Part shown: one piece after another, positions 1 through 13,312 of the stretch
Layout of the letters: each line of letters begins with the position of its first letter
Numbering within the stretch: position 1 is the stretch's first letter
Assembly: GCA_008508345.1 (NCBI GenBank)
Contig: QNGE01001007.1
Span: 62,001-126,000, forward strand
From: Paragonimus westermani
Taxonomy: Eukaryota; Platyhelminthes; Trematoda; Plagiorchiida; Troglotrematidae
Length of the DNA: 64,000 nucleotides
Direction of reading: 5' to 3'
The notes under the pieces: model-generated
Told to the model about the DNA's origin: nothing
Seen by the model: the letters and a program-made list of their open reading frames with translations, nothing else
Databases searched by the model: none
Program-made: the position numbers and the translations under genes

Positions 1-3000
1 TCCAACTCACGACCACTACGTTGCAACGATACCCAAGCTCATTTGTAAGTTGCATACAAAACGGCATACGACCCTAGACGAAAGTATCCAGGATTCGAGT
101 CGGCGGCTGTCGAGTTGTTATAAAAACGTCCGTACTAACGTTGTCCAAAGGTTATGTATTAAAACCTGCGTGACAGTCACACAACGAGTATCACGATTTA
201 GACAGAATTTCTAGATTACTTACAGTTCGTCTGTAGCGTGCCCTATCATCAAAGAATTAATGAAGGCTCGTCGAACATACCCATCGGATTCAACGTGGTA
301 ACTGTTCAGCCTCAGTGCCAACACCATCATTTGGTTCTCTCTTACAGATGCGTTTAAGTGAGATGGCGCTTCCATAAAGTTGATTACGAAATCGAGACGA
401 AATTAAATCACTCTAAGATGGGACCTCGAGCGTTACATATGTCGGAAATGTGTACTGACTTGTGGATTGCATCCTACAAAACATTTCGTGTGCTAAACAC
501 AGTTATGACGCAGTGGCAACTCCCTCCCTAAGGACGCACGTGACAAAAACCGACGCTACAGCCGTGTGTGTCGAAGATTCAGTTTTGCACCTTTCCTAGG
601 ATGTTACGTTAACGTTTTATGCTGCATCCGATTCGATTATCAGCATTCATTGATGAACCCACATTTGGTGGGCTTACGGTGTGATCTCCATTGTGCCGAG
701 TAACGACGGTGCAGAGAATAACTCTTTATCGAACAGTTGAAGATGACATGGTTTTGACCTGTCACCTCGTACATGGTGTCTGTGTTGGATGTTTTCATGT
801 TTGACACAAAGTATTTGATAAGTGGTGCTAGTGACAGGCAGGATTAATACACTAATCAAATTTAGGAGTTGTAAGTGGACCGATACACGATTCTACAAAA
901 CACAACATTAATAAAGATGCGGCGCTGTTTTGAAGATTTCAGTGTGTATGCATATCTATGCATATTCATGTATCTATGTACGCATGCAGGCATGCCGGCA
1001 AATAAAACGGCAGAGAACACTTCTTACCAACATGACAATGAGCTCAAATTAAATCCACAATTAAACCCATAATATACACTGAAACGTACTTTTCCAAGTT
1101 CTACAAAATTCGGGTATAAACTATACGTCAAAAGTGGCTCGGGAAGCTGCAAAGAAATTAGCATAAATAAAGATATGGTCAATGTACTTCAATACGGCAG
1201 TAGGAAGGCATGTTATTATGATTAGGTAAGCGAACTGGCCATCAGGTGTATGGGATGACCAAGAAAAGTTCGTGAACACAACAGACAATTGGGTTTTAAC
1301 AAGGCATATAATGAAGTAGTGATCTGGTCAGGGAGAACCACCAAAACACGGTAGGATGACAATCCATGATCACACTCAACATTACACGTTATCCACCTTA
1401 TGTAAAATTACCACATAACGTTCCACCTCGAAAAATCGTGTTAAACATCAACGTGAACAGATAAGCTACTAGACAGCTCGTTGTTTAACTCTCCTCTGCA
1501 CTGGTGAATGAAAACAAGAAGTTGAGCTGCTTAACAGAAAAGGCTACGTGAACATGGGTTTTCCTTGATATCAAAATATTCTTCATTGAAAGGATGCATT
1601 CAATGCGTTCAACCACAAAGCAGTTCACCAGCATGGTATACAGTAGACACTTTCGTTGGACAGCATCTTCAAAAAATAAAGTGGGTTATCATTGAAGTAG
1701 GAACTTTTATTGAATATCTAACAAACCCTGATCTCACTTAAGACAAATTCGTACTTCAAACAGCGTATATATTAACTGTCCATGCATGTGCCACATCTGT
1801 ATGCTTTACATTTATGCGTCGCATATAATGTAAGTAAAGACATGCATAAATCACAAAGCATACCAGTGGACAGATACACACCAAGTAAATCATACAACGT
1901 TTGTCTGCATTTAAACTTTCTGTTCAAAGTGTACAATATCATACTATACACAGGGTTATCACTCCTCAGCATAAGCATTACTCAAGGAGAAAAAGATATT
2001 GCTTAACAGAAACGGAACCCAAGTTAGAAGACAAATGGGACGATCGTCGTTATATCCACATCAATGGACAGTCGTGCATCTTGTTGTTGAGCTGGGTGTA
2101 TAAAGCCATCATTGGCATTCTGGCTTTCCGTTCTAAGTCAAATTGGCTGTTTCTATTAGAGTGTGACACATTTCGTTTCATTCACAGAAATAACGAAAGC
2201 AGCATAGAAAATGGTGATAGTACAGCAGTAACCATCAAATTTAGGCATGACTGCCACCAGTACTCTCGATAGTTACCCAAATTGGACAAAAGAATTTTAG
2301 AACCCTGTGACCATATTCTGGTCTGAAAGTTGGACAGAAGTTCATTGTGAGATAAACCCCATTTGATGGTCAAAGGAGATAAGGAAATCTTACTGATTAA
2401 ACAATTAGTGCTGGAAATGTCTGCGTATAAGATATAAGAGAAACGCATAGCCAACCATCGATCTGCGAGTTCTTGGAAAGCCGAAAATGAAGGACATCAG
2501 AGGTTACAGTTTGCGTCTTCTAAGTGTAAATTGTTGTCGGCGCTGATGAAATGCCTGATGAAATTACAGTTCACATAACCAAAGTTGGGATGGCACTTAA
2601 TAAGCCACGATGTTTGTAACGTTTGCAAGTCTTAATACTTCCAGTGAGAGGTCAACTTTTTAAGTGTGGGGGTGAGAAACCTGACTAACTGATACGGCGG
2701 ATTTTCAAGAAATGCGTGCATTTGAACACTGGTTCCTTGGAAATTTTGGAGGCCGGTGCTGTAAACAATGTTTGTATTGACAAAGTTGGGTTACGTGTCT
2801 TCGAGGTAGTGAGACTCCGTTAATCCCTGGACACAATTATCTAACAACACAAACTTCATTGGCCTAGACAAATTTTACGAATGTCAAGCGACTGTTTGGC
2901 AAGTAATTTATTTTTCGAACATAACAGGTTATGATGGAAGCTGTAGTTTTCTGACAAATGTATCACTCCGCCCAGAGATATTAGGAAGGAAATCGATCCT

Positions 3001-6000
3001 TGTTCCTGCGTGGCGTTTCCGGCCCCGTAAAACAGTTCGTAAGACAATTAACACCCTCGGAAAACAGCGTTGTCTGATATGACAAAAAATGTAAGTCACT
3101 AGCCTTCACATTGAAGATCTCCATATGCACCCACTTAAATCTTTGCTCACCATTTACATTCTTCACCTTTTTTTAAAAAATACCCCGTCCTTCACCCTTG
3201 TGGTTCTAAGTTGCAGTGGCTCGTACACCACTTTAAATAACTTATTCTTGATGAGCGGAAGAGATTATATTACTACGCACAATCCAAAATTTCGGAGACG
3301 TCAGCTCTTTCTATCTGGTAGTTTAAAAGCGAAAAGTTGTTCCCCCTTGTTTTAATAAATCAAATACAAGACCAGCGAACGGTTACCTTTTCTGGTGTAA
3401 ATTATTATTAACAGTAAGTTATCATAATCGTTCCGGGTTTATCGGTGACAACGAGAGAATGAACGAAAACGTTGATTCTTAAGAGAGATGAGTGAACTCC
3501 GAAAGCTCGTTAGTCACTTTAAAAAGAGCTGTACGCGAACTAGTAGCGCAATGGGCACGACAACGTTGGAGCAGATAATCGGATTCTATGATTCGATTTC
3601 AAAAGTAGCGATTAATTTCATTGTGCTTCGTTAGCCTACTCACTAGTAGTTCATTGACAACTTGCAAAGTAATCCCCAAAGTAACCATTAAATGCGCAGA
3701 CCATCGGAAGAACACTAGTCGAATCGTTCCGGGAAGACTCGGTGAATCTGAACAGAGAGAGGCTAAACAAATGCTTATCAAAGCTCGTTCAAATGCGAGT
3801 GTCATGGAAAGTCCGGTGTCTAGTTGAACTGAATCTTGAATAGGCGGTCAGCTTCGGATGCAAGTAGGCAGTCACCAAATCTGAAGACATTCCGTGAAAA
3901 AAGTGGAAGTTCAAGGTAGTAACATCTTGCTTATAACGATAGACGGAACGACCACATCAAGTACTAAGCTTAAGACGTAGCGTACATCGTAGGAACTGGC
4001 CGAACTCCCGTGATATTGCCATCTTGAAACATGGAAGAACAACGTAACGAAGCGCATACTCTTTTTAACGGGTGAATGGGATGATTTATAGAGGTGTTTT
4101 AACTATGCCGCAGACAAAAATTTGCGGCGCAATGGTTTCGAGATGCAAAAATTCAGGTTAGTGCTTTTGCTCCCGGTGCAGACAAATTTCTGATTGTAAA
4201 AACGCTCGGCAACTACTAGCAAGTCATCAGATTAAACCCGGCTTGATTGTTCTATATCACACTGGTCTGCTCTTCTTGCCTATTTCGGGCGCAGCGTGCG
4301 TAGCCGCCACAGGACGGGGTTGTGGTTACAGTGGCAACTGTTTCTAGGTCTTAGAGTCTTTGGATCTATTGACCCCAAATACTGTATCAATCAACTAGTT
4401 GCATGTGGACAGAAACAACGATCTTTACTATCGACTGAACGTCTCCTTTTTGTCGGGCGTTTACTTGCTGAAGAACCCTCAATAAAGGAATGGGAAGCTT
4501 TATGGCGTAGAAGTGGTTCTACAATCTGTTATAGACATTTCCGCGTTCCGGTAAGAAGGTTTTATTCTAAGTGTTAAATAGAGGTATACTCAGGCTCCAT
4601 GTAATTCATTCAGCAATTTAATTCGGCCACTTCAAAAAGTATGAGCTCACTCGAAAGCAATAAGTTAGTGATGGCAAAATTCACCTCACATATCACCCGA
4701 GTCGACGACCCGATTACTTAATAGTTAACAGTTTGTGAAGCAAACCTGAAGAGCTCTCAGTGACCATTAACAGAAATTTAACACAGATTGTTCTCATGAT
4801 TAAGACAACTAATTCATTTGTTCAAAATGTCAAAGAAGGATATAATACAATGAGATATGTGTTTCAGCACCTTAATTAAAAATGAAACAAAGTCTGCAAC
4901 GTAAGATTTAGAACAGTTGAAAACGGCTGCAAATCCCAAGATCTTCCTTAGGTCACACAGCCCTCAAATCTTCATGCTTTCATTTTATACGTTAGATCAT
5001 GGAAAGCTAAATGACCGGATTGCGTGGTGAATGTGTTGATACAAGGACAAACGAATGGTCGCATGACGCTGACAGTTCTACATATTTGCTGGTAAGATGT
5101 GTTTACTGTTTTGTACCGAAGAGTCATTCATCACAATATCCACTGTTCAGTATGGCGCCCGTTATGCATGGTTAGGAAGTGTCACCGCTATTATGTGTCT
5201 TCTGACATCAGTTTATCAAATTTAGTGACCATTCTGGCAGACCAAGAAACTTGAGATCTACCTGGAGACAACTCTACGAAAACACAAATCTCAATACACA
5301 TTCTCTTGAGAGCATGCTAACTGACCTGTACACAAATGTCGAACCCAAACAGAAGCCAAAAGACAACCTGCCATTTTTCCTAAATAGAGAAAAGTAGCTT
5401 CAAACGGCGCCATTATACATCGATTTAGCCATTCTTAAGCATTGAACTTCCTCAGTTCGATTCGGCTGCTATGCTTGCTATGGACAGTGAAGCCACTCTC
5501 CAATATTTTCTTCATACTAATGGATTTATATAATTTAATAAATTGGGCAAGCTTCGAGACCCTTTCACTCAGAGAAGCTCATTTATGACAGAGATTACGG
5601 ATATCTGATAGAGGAGGAAATATGGGATGGTGCATTGTCCACCCTTGATATGTTGACGTTTGGAATGAAAGAAACTTTGGCGTAAGATGTAGCGTGGTTT
5701 CACATTACGGCTCACGTCTAAAAGCCTTAGAAATTGGCCACCGATTTATTCTGGATCTTGCTAACGCTGTCTGGCAATCAGTTAGCTTCATCCAACAATA
5801 CAAATGCTTGACCACCGTTAGTTAGATTTCGTCAACCACTTGGCTACAACTGCACTAATTTCCTCCGCTGAGGTTTCTTTTCAGGCAACAGTGGAAGATA
5901 AATCGCTTCAGCGTATCACTGGTCACATTAGGTAATGAGTTGGACGACAGTCATCTTGCTTTGATAACGTTCACATCAGTCAGGTAATGTGATCAGAAAA

Positions 6001-9000
6001 CGAAAAATACCCCTTTTTGATCACAATCAACATGGAACAGTTCAAATCTGTCAATAAAACAGAACTAAACTACACGCCCTCTAAAATATGGGGGTGAAAC
6101 GCCTTTTATAAAGCAGAGTTCGCAACGCTGAAATCAAAGCCGAACAAGATTGAATGATCTAGCCCCGTCGGCACATTCAGTTCAAACTGTTGCGGACAGG
6201 TCAGTATTGAAGAAATGTCTAAATGCTACTAACAACCGTGTTCCAGAAAAATGCCCACATATTACTACAATAACATAGTAACCAAAAACTGAAGTTAACA
6301 AGTGTGATGAGATTAGAGTGCAGCGGTCTCTTGAAGAGAGAAAGTTCCGCTAATATTTTTTCTTGCACAAGCTGCTACAGACGGAGTTCTGGTTGAATCG
6401 GTACCAACCAATCATAAACAGCGATCAGCTGCTTGTTTCAATCCGCTTAGTTGCTACTTGTAAGGTCACGGGACAACACAGAGATGAGCAAGCCAATGAA
6501 AACGTGAGAACGTTTGTCGCCTGATAGCAATCATGAATGCTGTTGCTCATCTTGAAAATGGTGCTGTTCTACAAACAAACTGAATTTGTTTAGTGCAACT
6601 TAAGCTTCTCTTGTGATTTTCCTCGATTAACTAGCTCAGCGTGGAGCAATAATTGATTGCATTGAAAAGTTCAGTGTGGAGGAGATATCAACTAGAACAG
6701 ATGAAACTTGTGTTTGGTGAGAAAGTCTGTGTCTCAGTCGCTCTCAGACCTCTGCGGAAAGGTTATTTTATGGACACAGATTCGCACAAAAACTGTAGGC
6801 GAACCACTTTTTATAGCGAAATCGCAGTAATCAGGAGTAAGTTTAGCGTTTCTAGACGTTAAACTTCAGGTCAACTAAAAAAGCACAATGACCGAAAGTC
6901 TGGATATAGAGTATTTGTATGTGCATTACCGCAGATCACGAGCGACTTTCCAGCAGATGAAAGGGCGACTTAGCTGAATTATTCCAAGAATTCGTGTTAC
7001 AAGTCACAGTCATGTTTGAACCAGATGTCTTATGTCGTCCTGGAAAGCTGTGCCACCTCTTAGGCAGGACCACTAACAATACAGTGTAATCGTTGTTTTT
7101 TTAAAAAGCCGTGTAGGGCAAGCCTGTAAACGGTTTGCAATCGCATCTGTTGTCAGATATGCACGAACAGATGTTGTATTCACTGGTCCCCAAACTGGCG
7201 ATGAGTATCCCGATTATTCTCTCTCTCCCTCTCTGGATCAGAGTACCATATATGAACCTCACTAATATGGAGTAATGTGGCTTCCGTCAAGGGAGTTCAT
7301 GATTTACGAGTTTGCTTTCTATTTATGGCTTTCAGACGAAGATTGCCAGCAAACGATGTGGCCTGCCTTGGACACATATTTATGGGGTTTGTTCGTAATA
7401 GAACACTCAGCCTAATTCTGTAATCAAAGCTAATCTGGTTGAGAGTTCCTCACATTCACTCAGTTACCCACATGTGAAAGATAACCTCCACTATGAGTTT
7501 CCTAGCCACCTCCATAGTCCAGTCCCACAGGTCGTTCAGTGCACATACCCGCCGCAAATTTGTTTTGGCACGCTTAAGCTTTTTGTTGTCATGTTATTGT
7601 CACCGTCGTTTCATTTCACCTTCTTTTAGTTGCTTTTCAATAAAACTGTAAACCGTCTACCACAACACTTCCCAGAACATCGCTGATATAAGCTTGCACA
7701 GACGAAAATCGTTCACCTTCCTGTACCAAACGAGATACCTATGATCATACGAATACAACACATGTGAACTGTACGACAAGGGTAGACTGTCCGTGCAATT
7801 TTTTGAATCAGATGAGCTTTACACAAAATATGGTGGCCTCAAATTTTACGCACGGTCGATTTTAGCCAAGCCAAGGACCAATACATCCTAACTCAAAAAA
7901 TAACTATATGCTTATTTGTTATGACTGCCTCACGATAACTCTAAAACCTAATTGAACATCAATCACTAAGCCCGGGCACACCACGCAACACTTGAAGTTT
8001 TCTTCTTACGTTGTGGGTGATTGCGTGTCTGATTTGTAATCACACTTTTTTTCTGAACTAGTAACGGTAAGGTATTTGTAACTTCAATTAATGCCACAAC
8101 TAATTGGAAAAACCGGTCTAACGTTTATATAGAGTCAACCATTTAACAACTGCTTTGACTTTCAAGACAAACAATCCTTTGCCAAAACACGAATAATTCC
8201 AACGATTCCTACGCGTAAAATACACCAACCTGCTAGAAGAATCGAGGGAGCATCTTGATAACCTCATCTTCGTCATGCCACAATGACTCTACAGTCTCGA
8301 GCAAACACAACATGGCATGCATTCAATGTGGTATTTTCGGCAAAGTACAATTACAGATAATTCACGCGAAAGAAAAATACAAGTTTTGATCCATAAAATC
8401 CACGGAGTTTTAGATTTTATAGTGATGTAATGCCGAGTAATTGAAACCGCCCGCGTGAAGTGTATTACAATCACTAAGATTGACAATAGAAAAAACCGAT
8501 GACCTGCAACCAAACTGTGTTTGGCGATTGAAAAAGCTCGCTGTTTGTCCGCATTAGAGACAATGAAACCAAATTGCAGTTATTGTTACTTGTTGAAAGT
8601 GCCCACTTGATCTGCAATTCGCGCATTCTCGACCTACTGTTATCGTTTCCAATGCATTTACACACGAAATTGCAAATACAATGCATGCTGATCATAGTGG
8701 GCTACTATGACTCAATTTATCTCAACTGCATTGCACGCGATTGTTGTATAACCACCAATTACGCACTATCAGTTAGATCTAATCCAGGAAGTAAAGCATT
8801 GCCATCTCGGAAACTCACCCTTCGCTATCGCGTACGTTACGTGTAATTCTGTCTGATATCGATCCAAATCTGGTAGCCAAACAGTCAAAGATGCGAGCAT
8901 CACTCATTAGCAGATCACGTTTAAAAACACTTGTTCTGAAATCACTATCTAGTTTATTCGAATACGTGAGAACTTTCACTTACAGACAAATTTTACGTGA

Positions 9001-12000
9001 ATTTCGGTGAGATCGACCGGAACCACACAAACAGTAGATAATAGCTTTTCTAAACAAAAACAACCATAGTCAGGGGAAAATAAAGCAGTCAGTCAGTAAA
9101 TATAACTGACGTTTGTTTGACACGCGTTGTGAGACCACGTGGGGCAAACCAAAACGCTGGATCACAAACTATTTCTAGTACTAAATTGGTTTACGAACTG
9201 GAACCTTTGTAGATCCAGAGTTCATATCGGCTTAACTCGCGTTTGCAAAATGGATGCAGTTAACGCAGGCAAAAATGAAATTCTCTGTTTTCCTTTCTCC
9301 TCAAACTGTTGACAAATAGTTTATGGGCTTAACTGACAGAGAACAAATTTCCGTTTCGATTTTGAAACACAATGCTAATTATAACAAACTAAACCTACAG
9401 CTGGTTACTAGGATAAGGAGGGTATTAATCAATAGAATTAGACTTGAATACGTGACTACTAAGTGCTACGTTATCAGTGTTTCCGGTTTGTGCATAGGTA
9501 ACTTTAATTATCGAGAGTCCATCCAAATGCTTTCTAGTTTCACGTGACACTTACTAGGGCAAATGTGAGTGTTCTCTACAACAGGTAATCATCGAAATTC
9601 AGTCATATAATGCATACAGTAGTACAACACTTGATCACAGTAATCCACATCACCATCTTCGATTGTTCTCTAAGCAGGCAGTTGACTCTGACGTTAATGG
9701 ATCTCCTGGATGACAAATAAGTAATCGAGAAGTACAATTGCTGTTCATTAAAAATCAATTAACTATGGTTGCAGCCATTCTGTTCTGTCGATTTCTTTGT
9801 CCTAAGTAAACACGGTTACACGAGTTACGCAGACGACTTTGTCGTCGGAATCCGATGTTGTGAGATGTCTTAGCCACGAACTGCAGAGTGGTCATTCTGA
9901 ACTGGCCAGAGGGCCAAGCGCATGCTCTCTATTACACCACATAACCAACCGTAATGTTTTTGTATCGTTTGAAAAAATGAACTGTTAATGTTGTTTTGTT
10001 TATTGTCCACAACTGCCAGCTGGCAGGAGACTCTTTATAGTTCAAAATCTATAAAATACTTAGTCGTAGCAATAAGCATTGAACTGGCGTGACATCTTTA
10101 TATGAAAAACGTTCTGGTCAAGTTGAAAACACATAATATGTTATGTTGATAGGCTTTATCGAAGTAACCTGACCTCATTTCCCACATCCTGAGTGCACGC
10201 ATATTCCTCCATCGGTAGTGTTGCACTACGGCGATCTTTCTCATTTGCCTGATCACAAACTTCAGGCAATTTGTCTTGCTACGTGAGGCAGTCGTTTGGT
10301 AGAAATGTTGTTTACCATTTCACTCTGATGGAATGTTGGCACGTTATGTTTATATTTTGAATTGGGTGGTAGATATTTGGAAATAATTCATCTTGCTTGT
10401 GCTGATCTTTGCGAATGCTTATCAGCCTCTTAAATTTCTAGTTATCAACTACACGGTAAGATTTCATACTAGTCCCAAAATTTTGCACGGAAATTAACTA
10501 CAACATTGGACCAGTAACCATTGTATGGTCCATGTCTGCTGAAGGTTCGAGTATACGAACAATGCACAAAGACACGCTGAAATGCACAGATAAATTTACA
10601 GAATATATCTTACGTTTAAAGATATGGCTGTCGCACTGACTTTTAAAGAGACCAGTTTACAAAATATGTACGCTGCAATATTTCTGTTTAGATGGAAGAG
10701 TCCGACAAGATTATTTAAATGAGAATGCAAGACCACAAGTAGAGAGAAGACAAGGAGAATAATTATTCCTCTGGGAGAGGAGAGCCTGTTCGATGAAGGA
10801 TATCTGTCATCTGTGGCTAGCAGAGCCTCAGCAATTATGTGCTTAGACGTGTTTAAAATTGTCTTATCCACATTAACGTTCAGGCAAACAAAAAACCCTT
10901 CACCAACAGAGTGGACGCTGCGTTATTGTTTTCAAACGTGTACGACAACAAGAAGATCTTTTCGCACCATATACTTAAAAAAATATATTTGTCTATATTT
11001 TGGTAAGTGAGCAGGCATGAATCCATGAAAATTTGCAAAGTCATATAGCAGAGTACAACTTCCCATGGACATTTCCGCACTTAACACACACGTAAGTATA
11101 TCTGAACCAATGTTCTCCAAGAAAACAGTAGATGAAAGAAGTTAGTGAAGATATTTATCAAATATCCAGTGACATGCACTGTATCGTCGTGCTCAATTCC
11201 TTTTTCAAAGGCGCTTTTAGAATTGATGCATCGTGTGTCAGCAGATCACTGAAAAAATTTCATGCAGACAGAAACCTGCAAATTAGACAGTCCAATAAAC
11301 CAGCTCATTTTATGAACTGAATTCAACAATTAACGAGCTTAGGCGTTATGTTACTTAGGTAATCGGTACGAAACATACAGCCAGTTTTATCGATTGTGAA
11401 ACGCATTCTGAATGTGCACCAACAGGTCACTGGTACCGATGGTTTTCAGACCACATACGCAATGAGTGCCAACCGAACTCCATGTTTTGTGGGGTCGCAC
11501 CTTACAAAAAACAGTTCTCTGTTTTCCGCTAACAACAAGGACCGCTGACTGGTCAGCTTTTACTCTAGTAATAAACTTTCAATGTTGTCCCATTTGTATA
11601 CAATGGCACTCCCTGGACTAAATTCTGAATGTCTAACCCTATGATGAAGAAGACATTACTGTCAGCATATCCGTGTGAATATACAAGATATCATTGTAAA
11701 CTGTGGAAAATTATGCCGTTTACTTCTGTCGTTACCTACGTGTGTGTACACTCAAGCCAGTAGACTGTTCCACGTTTGTCTTTGGGAATCGAATTAAGGT
11801 GACATAACATTCTATTCACTTCTTGTGATTTACTAACCCGAACTGCGTCATGTCTTGTTCCGAGAATCTGTATGATCAGTTTGGAAAACCCAGTTGTCAA
11901 CGTTGTATTCATTATGTTGAGATGGAACTAAGACTTCTCATCCGTAAATGCATGCTTGTTTATTAAAACCGCCCACCTCATGGTCGACTCCCATACAAGA

Positions 12001-13147
12001 CCCGTACCCGTTTAGTAGCAGGGATATGAGCTCCCTGTTTTCTCGGTTACGAGAAATACGGTCAGTTGATTTAAGGCGAAGACACGGCGGTTCTAGAACA
12101 CCACAATTAAACAAGTACCTGCTCCAAAAGGCTCCCACATTAATGTAATGAAAAACATTAAAATTCACACATAAAAACTGAATACGATTAATGAACAGGA
12201 TTTATGTCAATAAGCTGCGTGTTATTATTACTAGTTTAGTAATATAAAGACCACGTGTTACTGAATAGTTCGTAAACATTTGCACATTTGTTGCTCAGTT
12301 CAATATATTGGGATTGTTGTTAAGCAACCTGGAATGGGATGCGTGCGCCGAACGAGATAGTTCAGGAGAATACATTTACTAAACAATACTTAAAGTCATA
12401 TAAGCACGATCCCCTTGATACTCAAATGACACAGTGCACAATGTAGTTTTTTTCACCGCTATCCACCGTTTGGAGTCTGAACCTGCGGTCTTTAATCCTG
12501 TAAATAGTAGGTTTACTTCAAATGAACCTTGAACTACCAAACCGTTTGTTAACACGTCCACGAACCGTAATATATTGATTGATATTTGCGCAGCTTTTAT
12601 GCAAATTCTTGTTCACGTCAGCCACCCAACATCTTCATGTCAACTATGAGTATATTTTGAGCCTATTGAGGTCGTAGTTGTTCGAGCCGAATCGTGTTTA
12701 AATCAAGGAAATCTATTGTATTCTTACCGGATTCTCATTGACTTGATGGAGGAAGGTTCTGGTAATCACCTTTTTGGAACACCATGGGAATCTTAATCAA
12801 GCTGTTGGATGAAGTCACTAAATGCGAGCACCAGTTTGGAAAATATGGATTCCGTCTATCCATATGGAATGAAATTTCCTCTTTTGTATTACGACTATAT
12901 CTCTCCCTGCAATAACCAGTACCAGTGCTCTCCTCGAAATACGCTTATAGTCACCGGACCACCGGAAATCTAATATGACATGAGTATATCTTTTTACCTA
13001 GACAGATCAAAACGTACTTTGCGTTTGAACCCCAGTGGATTTGAAACATTGGCGTTTGAAGGAATTTTTGAGGAAATACTCAAGAAAATCAGTCGCAAAA
13101 GAAAGAACACTGAACATGCTCAAAGGTTAATGAAATACGGTACTTAC
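1..13147. other. No firm gene; presumed downstream intron or 3' region
   Basis: AT-rich DNA with stop codons in every frame and only short chance ORFs. I looked on the minus strand for the missing RhoGAP segment (L-P-x-P-L and the N-K-M helix) and found only two weak exon candidates, at 12728-12769 and 8984-9049 (see findings). No tRNA, tandem array or recognisable transposon protein was seen. If the gene continues, this is a further intron of more than 13 kb, in line with the 17 kb intron 1. Confidence 0.5.
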
Positions 13148-13312
13148 GGCAATCAGACGAGTTTTTATCAGTCCAGCCAAAGTCAAAGGATGTTCTTGGC
13201 TTAACACAGCAATATCATCAGCAATCTGCTCAGGAGATGACGGCTGACTAGACTGTAGCGTTTCCAAAAGGCTGGCAACTTTGGCTTTAGAAGCTGGCAC
13301 ACGATAGATACC
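13148..13312 (-). CDS. Exon 8: RhoGAP core with arginine finger
   Basis: A 165-nt exon, phase 0 at both ends, 55 residues; acceptor TACTTGACAG, donor GCC|GTAAGT. It starts GIYRVPASKAKVASLLETLQ; the Arg of GIYR (residue 438 of the joined model) is the catalytic arginine finger of RhoGAP domains. The rest (SSQPSSPEQIADDIAVLSQE, then HPLTLAGLIKTRLIA) aligns with the stretch up to the 'L-L-K-x-F-L-R-x-L' helix. Lys of LIK (484) matches the conserved Lys, but the position of the conserved Arg in 'LR' is Ile (488). The exon ends before the L-P-x-P-L segment, and I found no convincing exon with the rest of the domain (about 100 residues) in the 13.1 kb downstream. Confidence 0.9.

Noticed and set aside
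1901..2272. 123-codon plus-strand ORF
   Set aside because: No motif and overlaps other equally long frames; consistent with chance.
4296..4577. Plus-strand ORF with a Trp/Arg-rich sequence
   Set aside because: Considered as a transposon fragment, but no transposase or reverse transcriptase landmark could be found.
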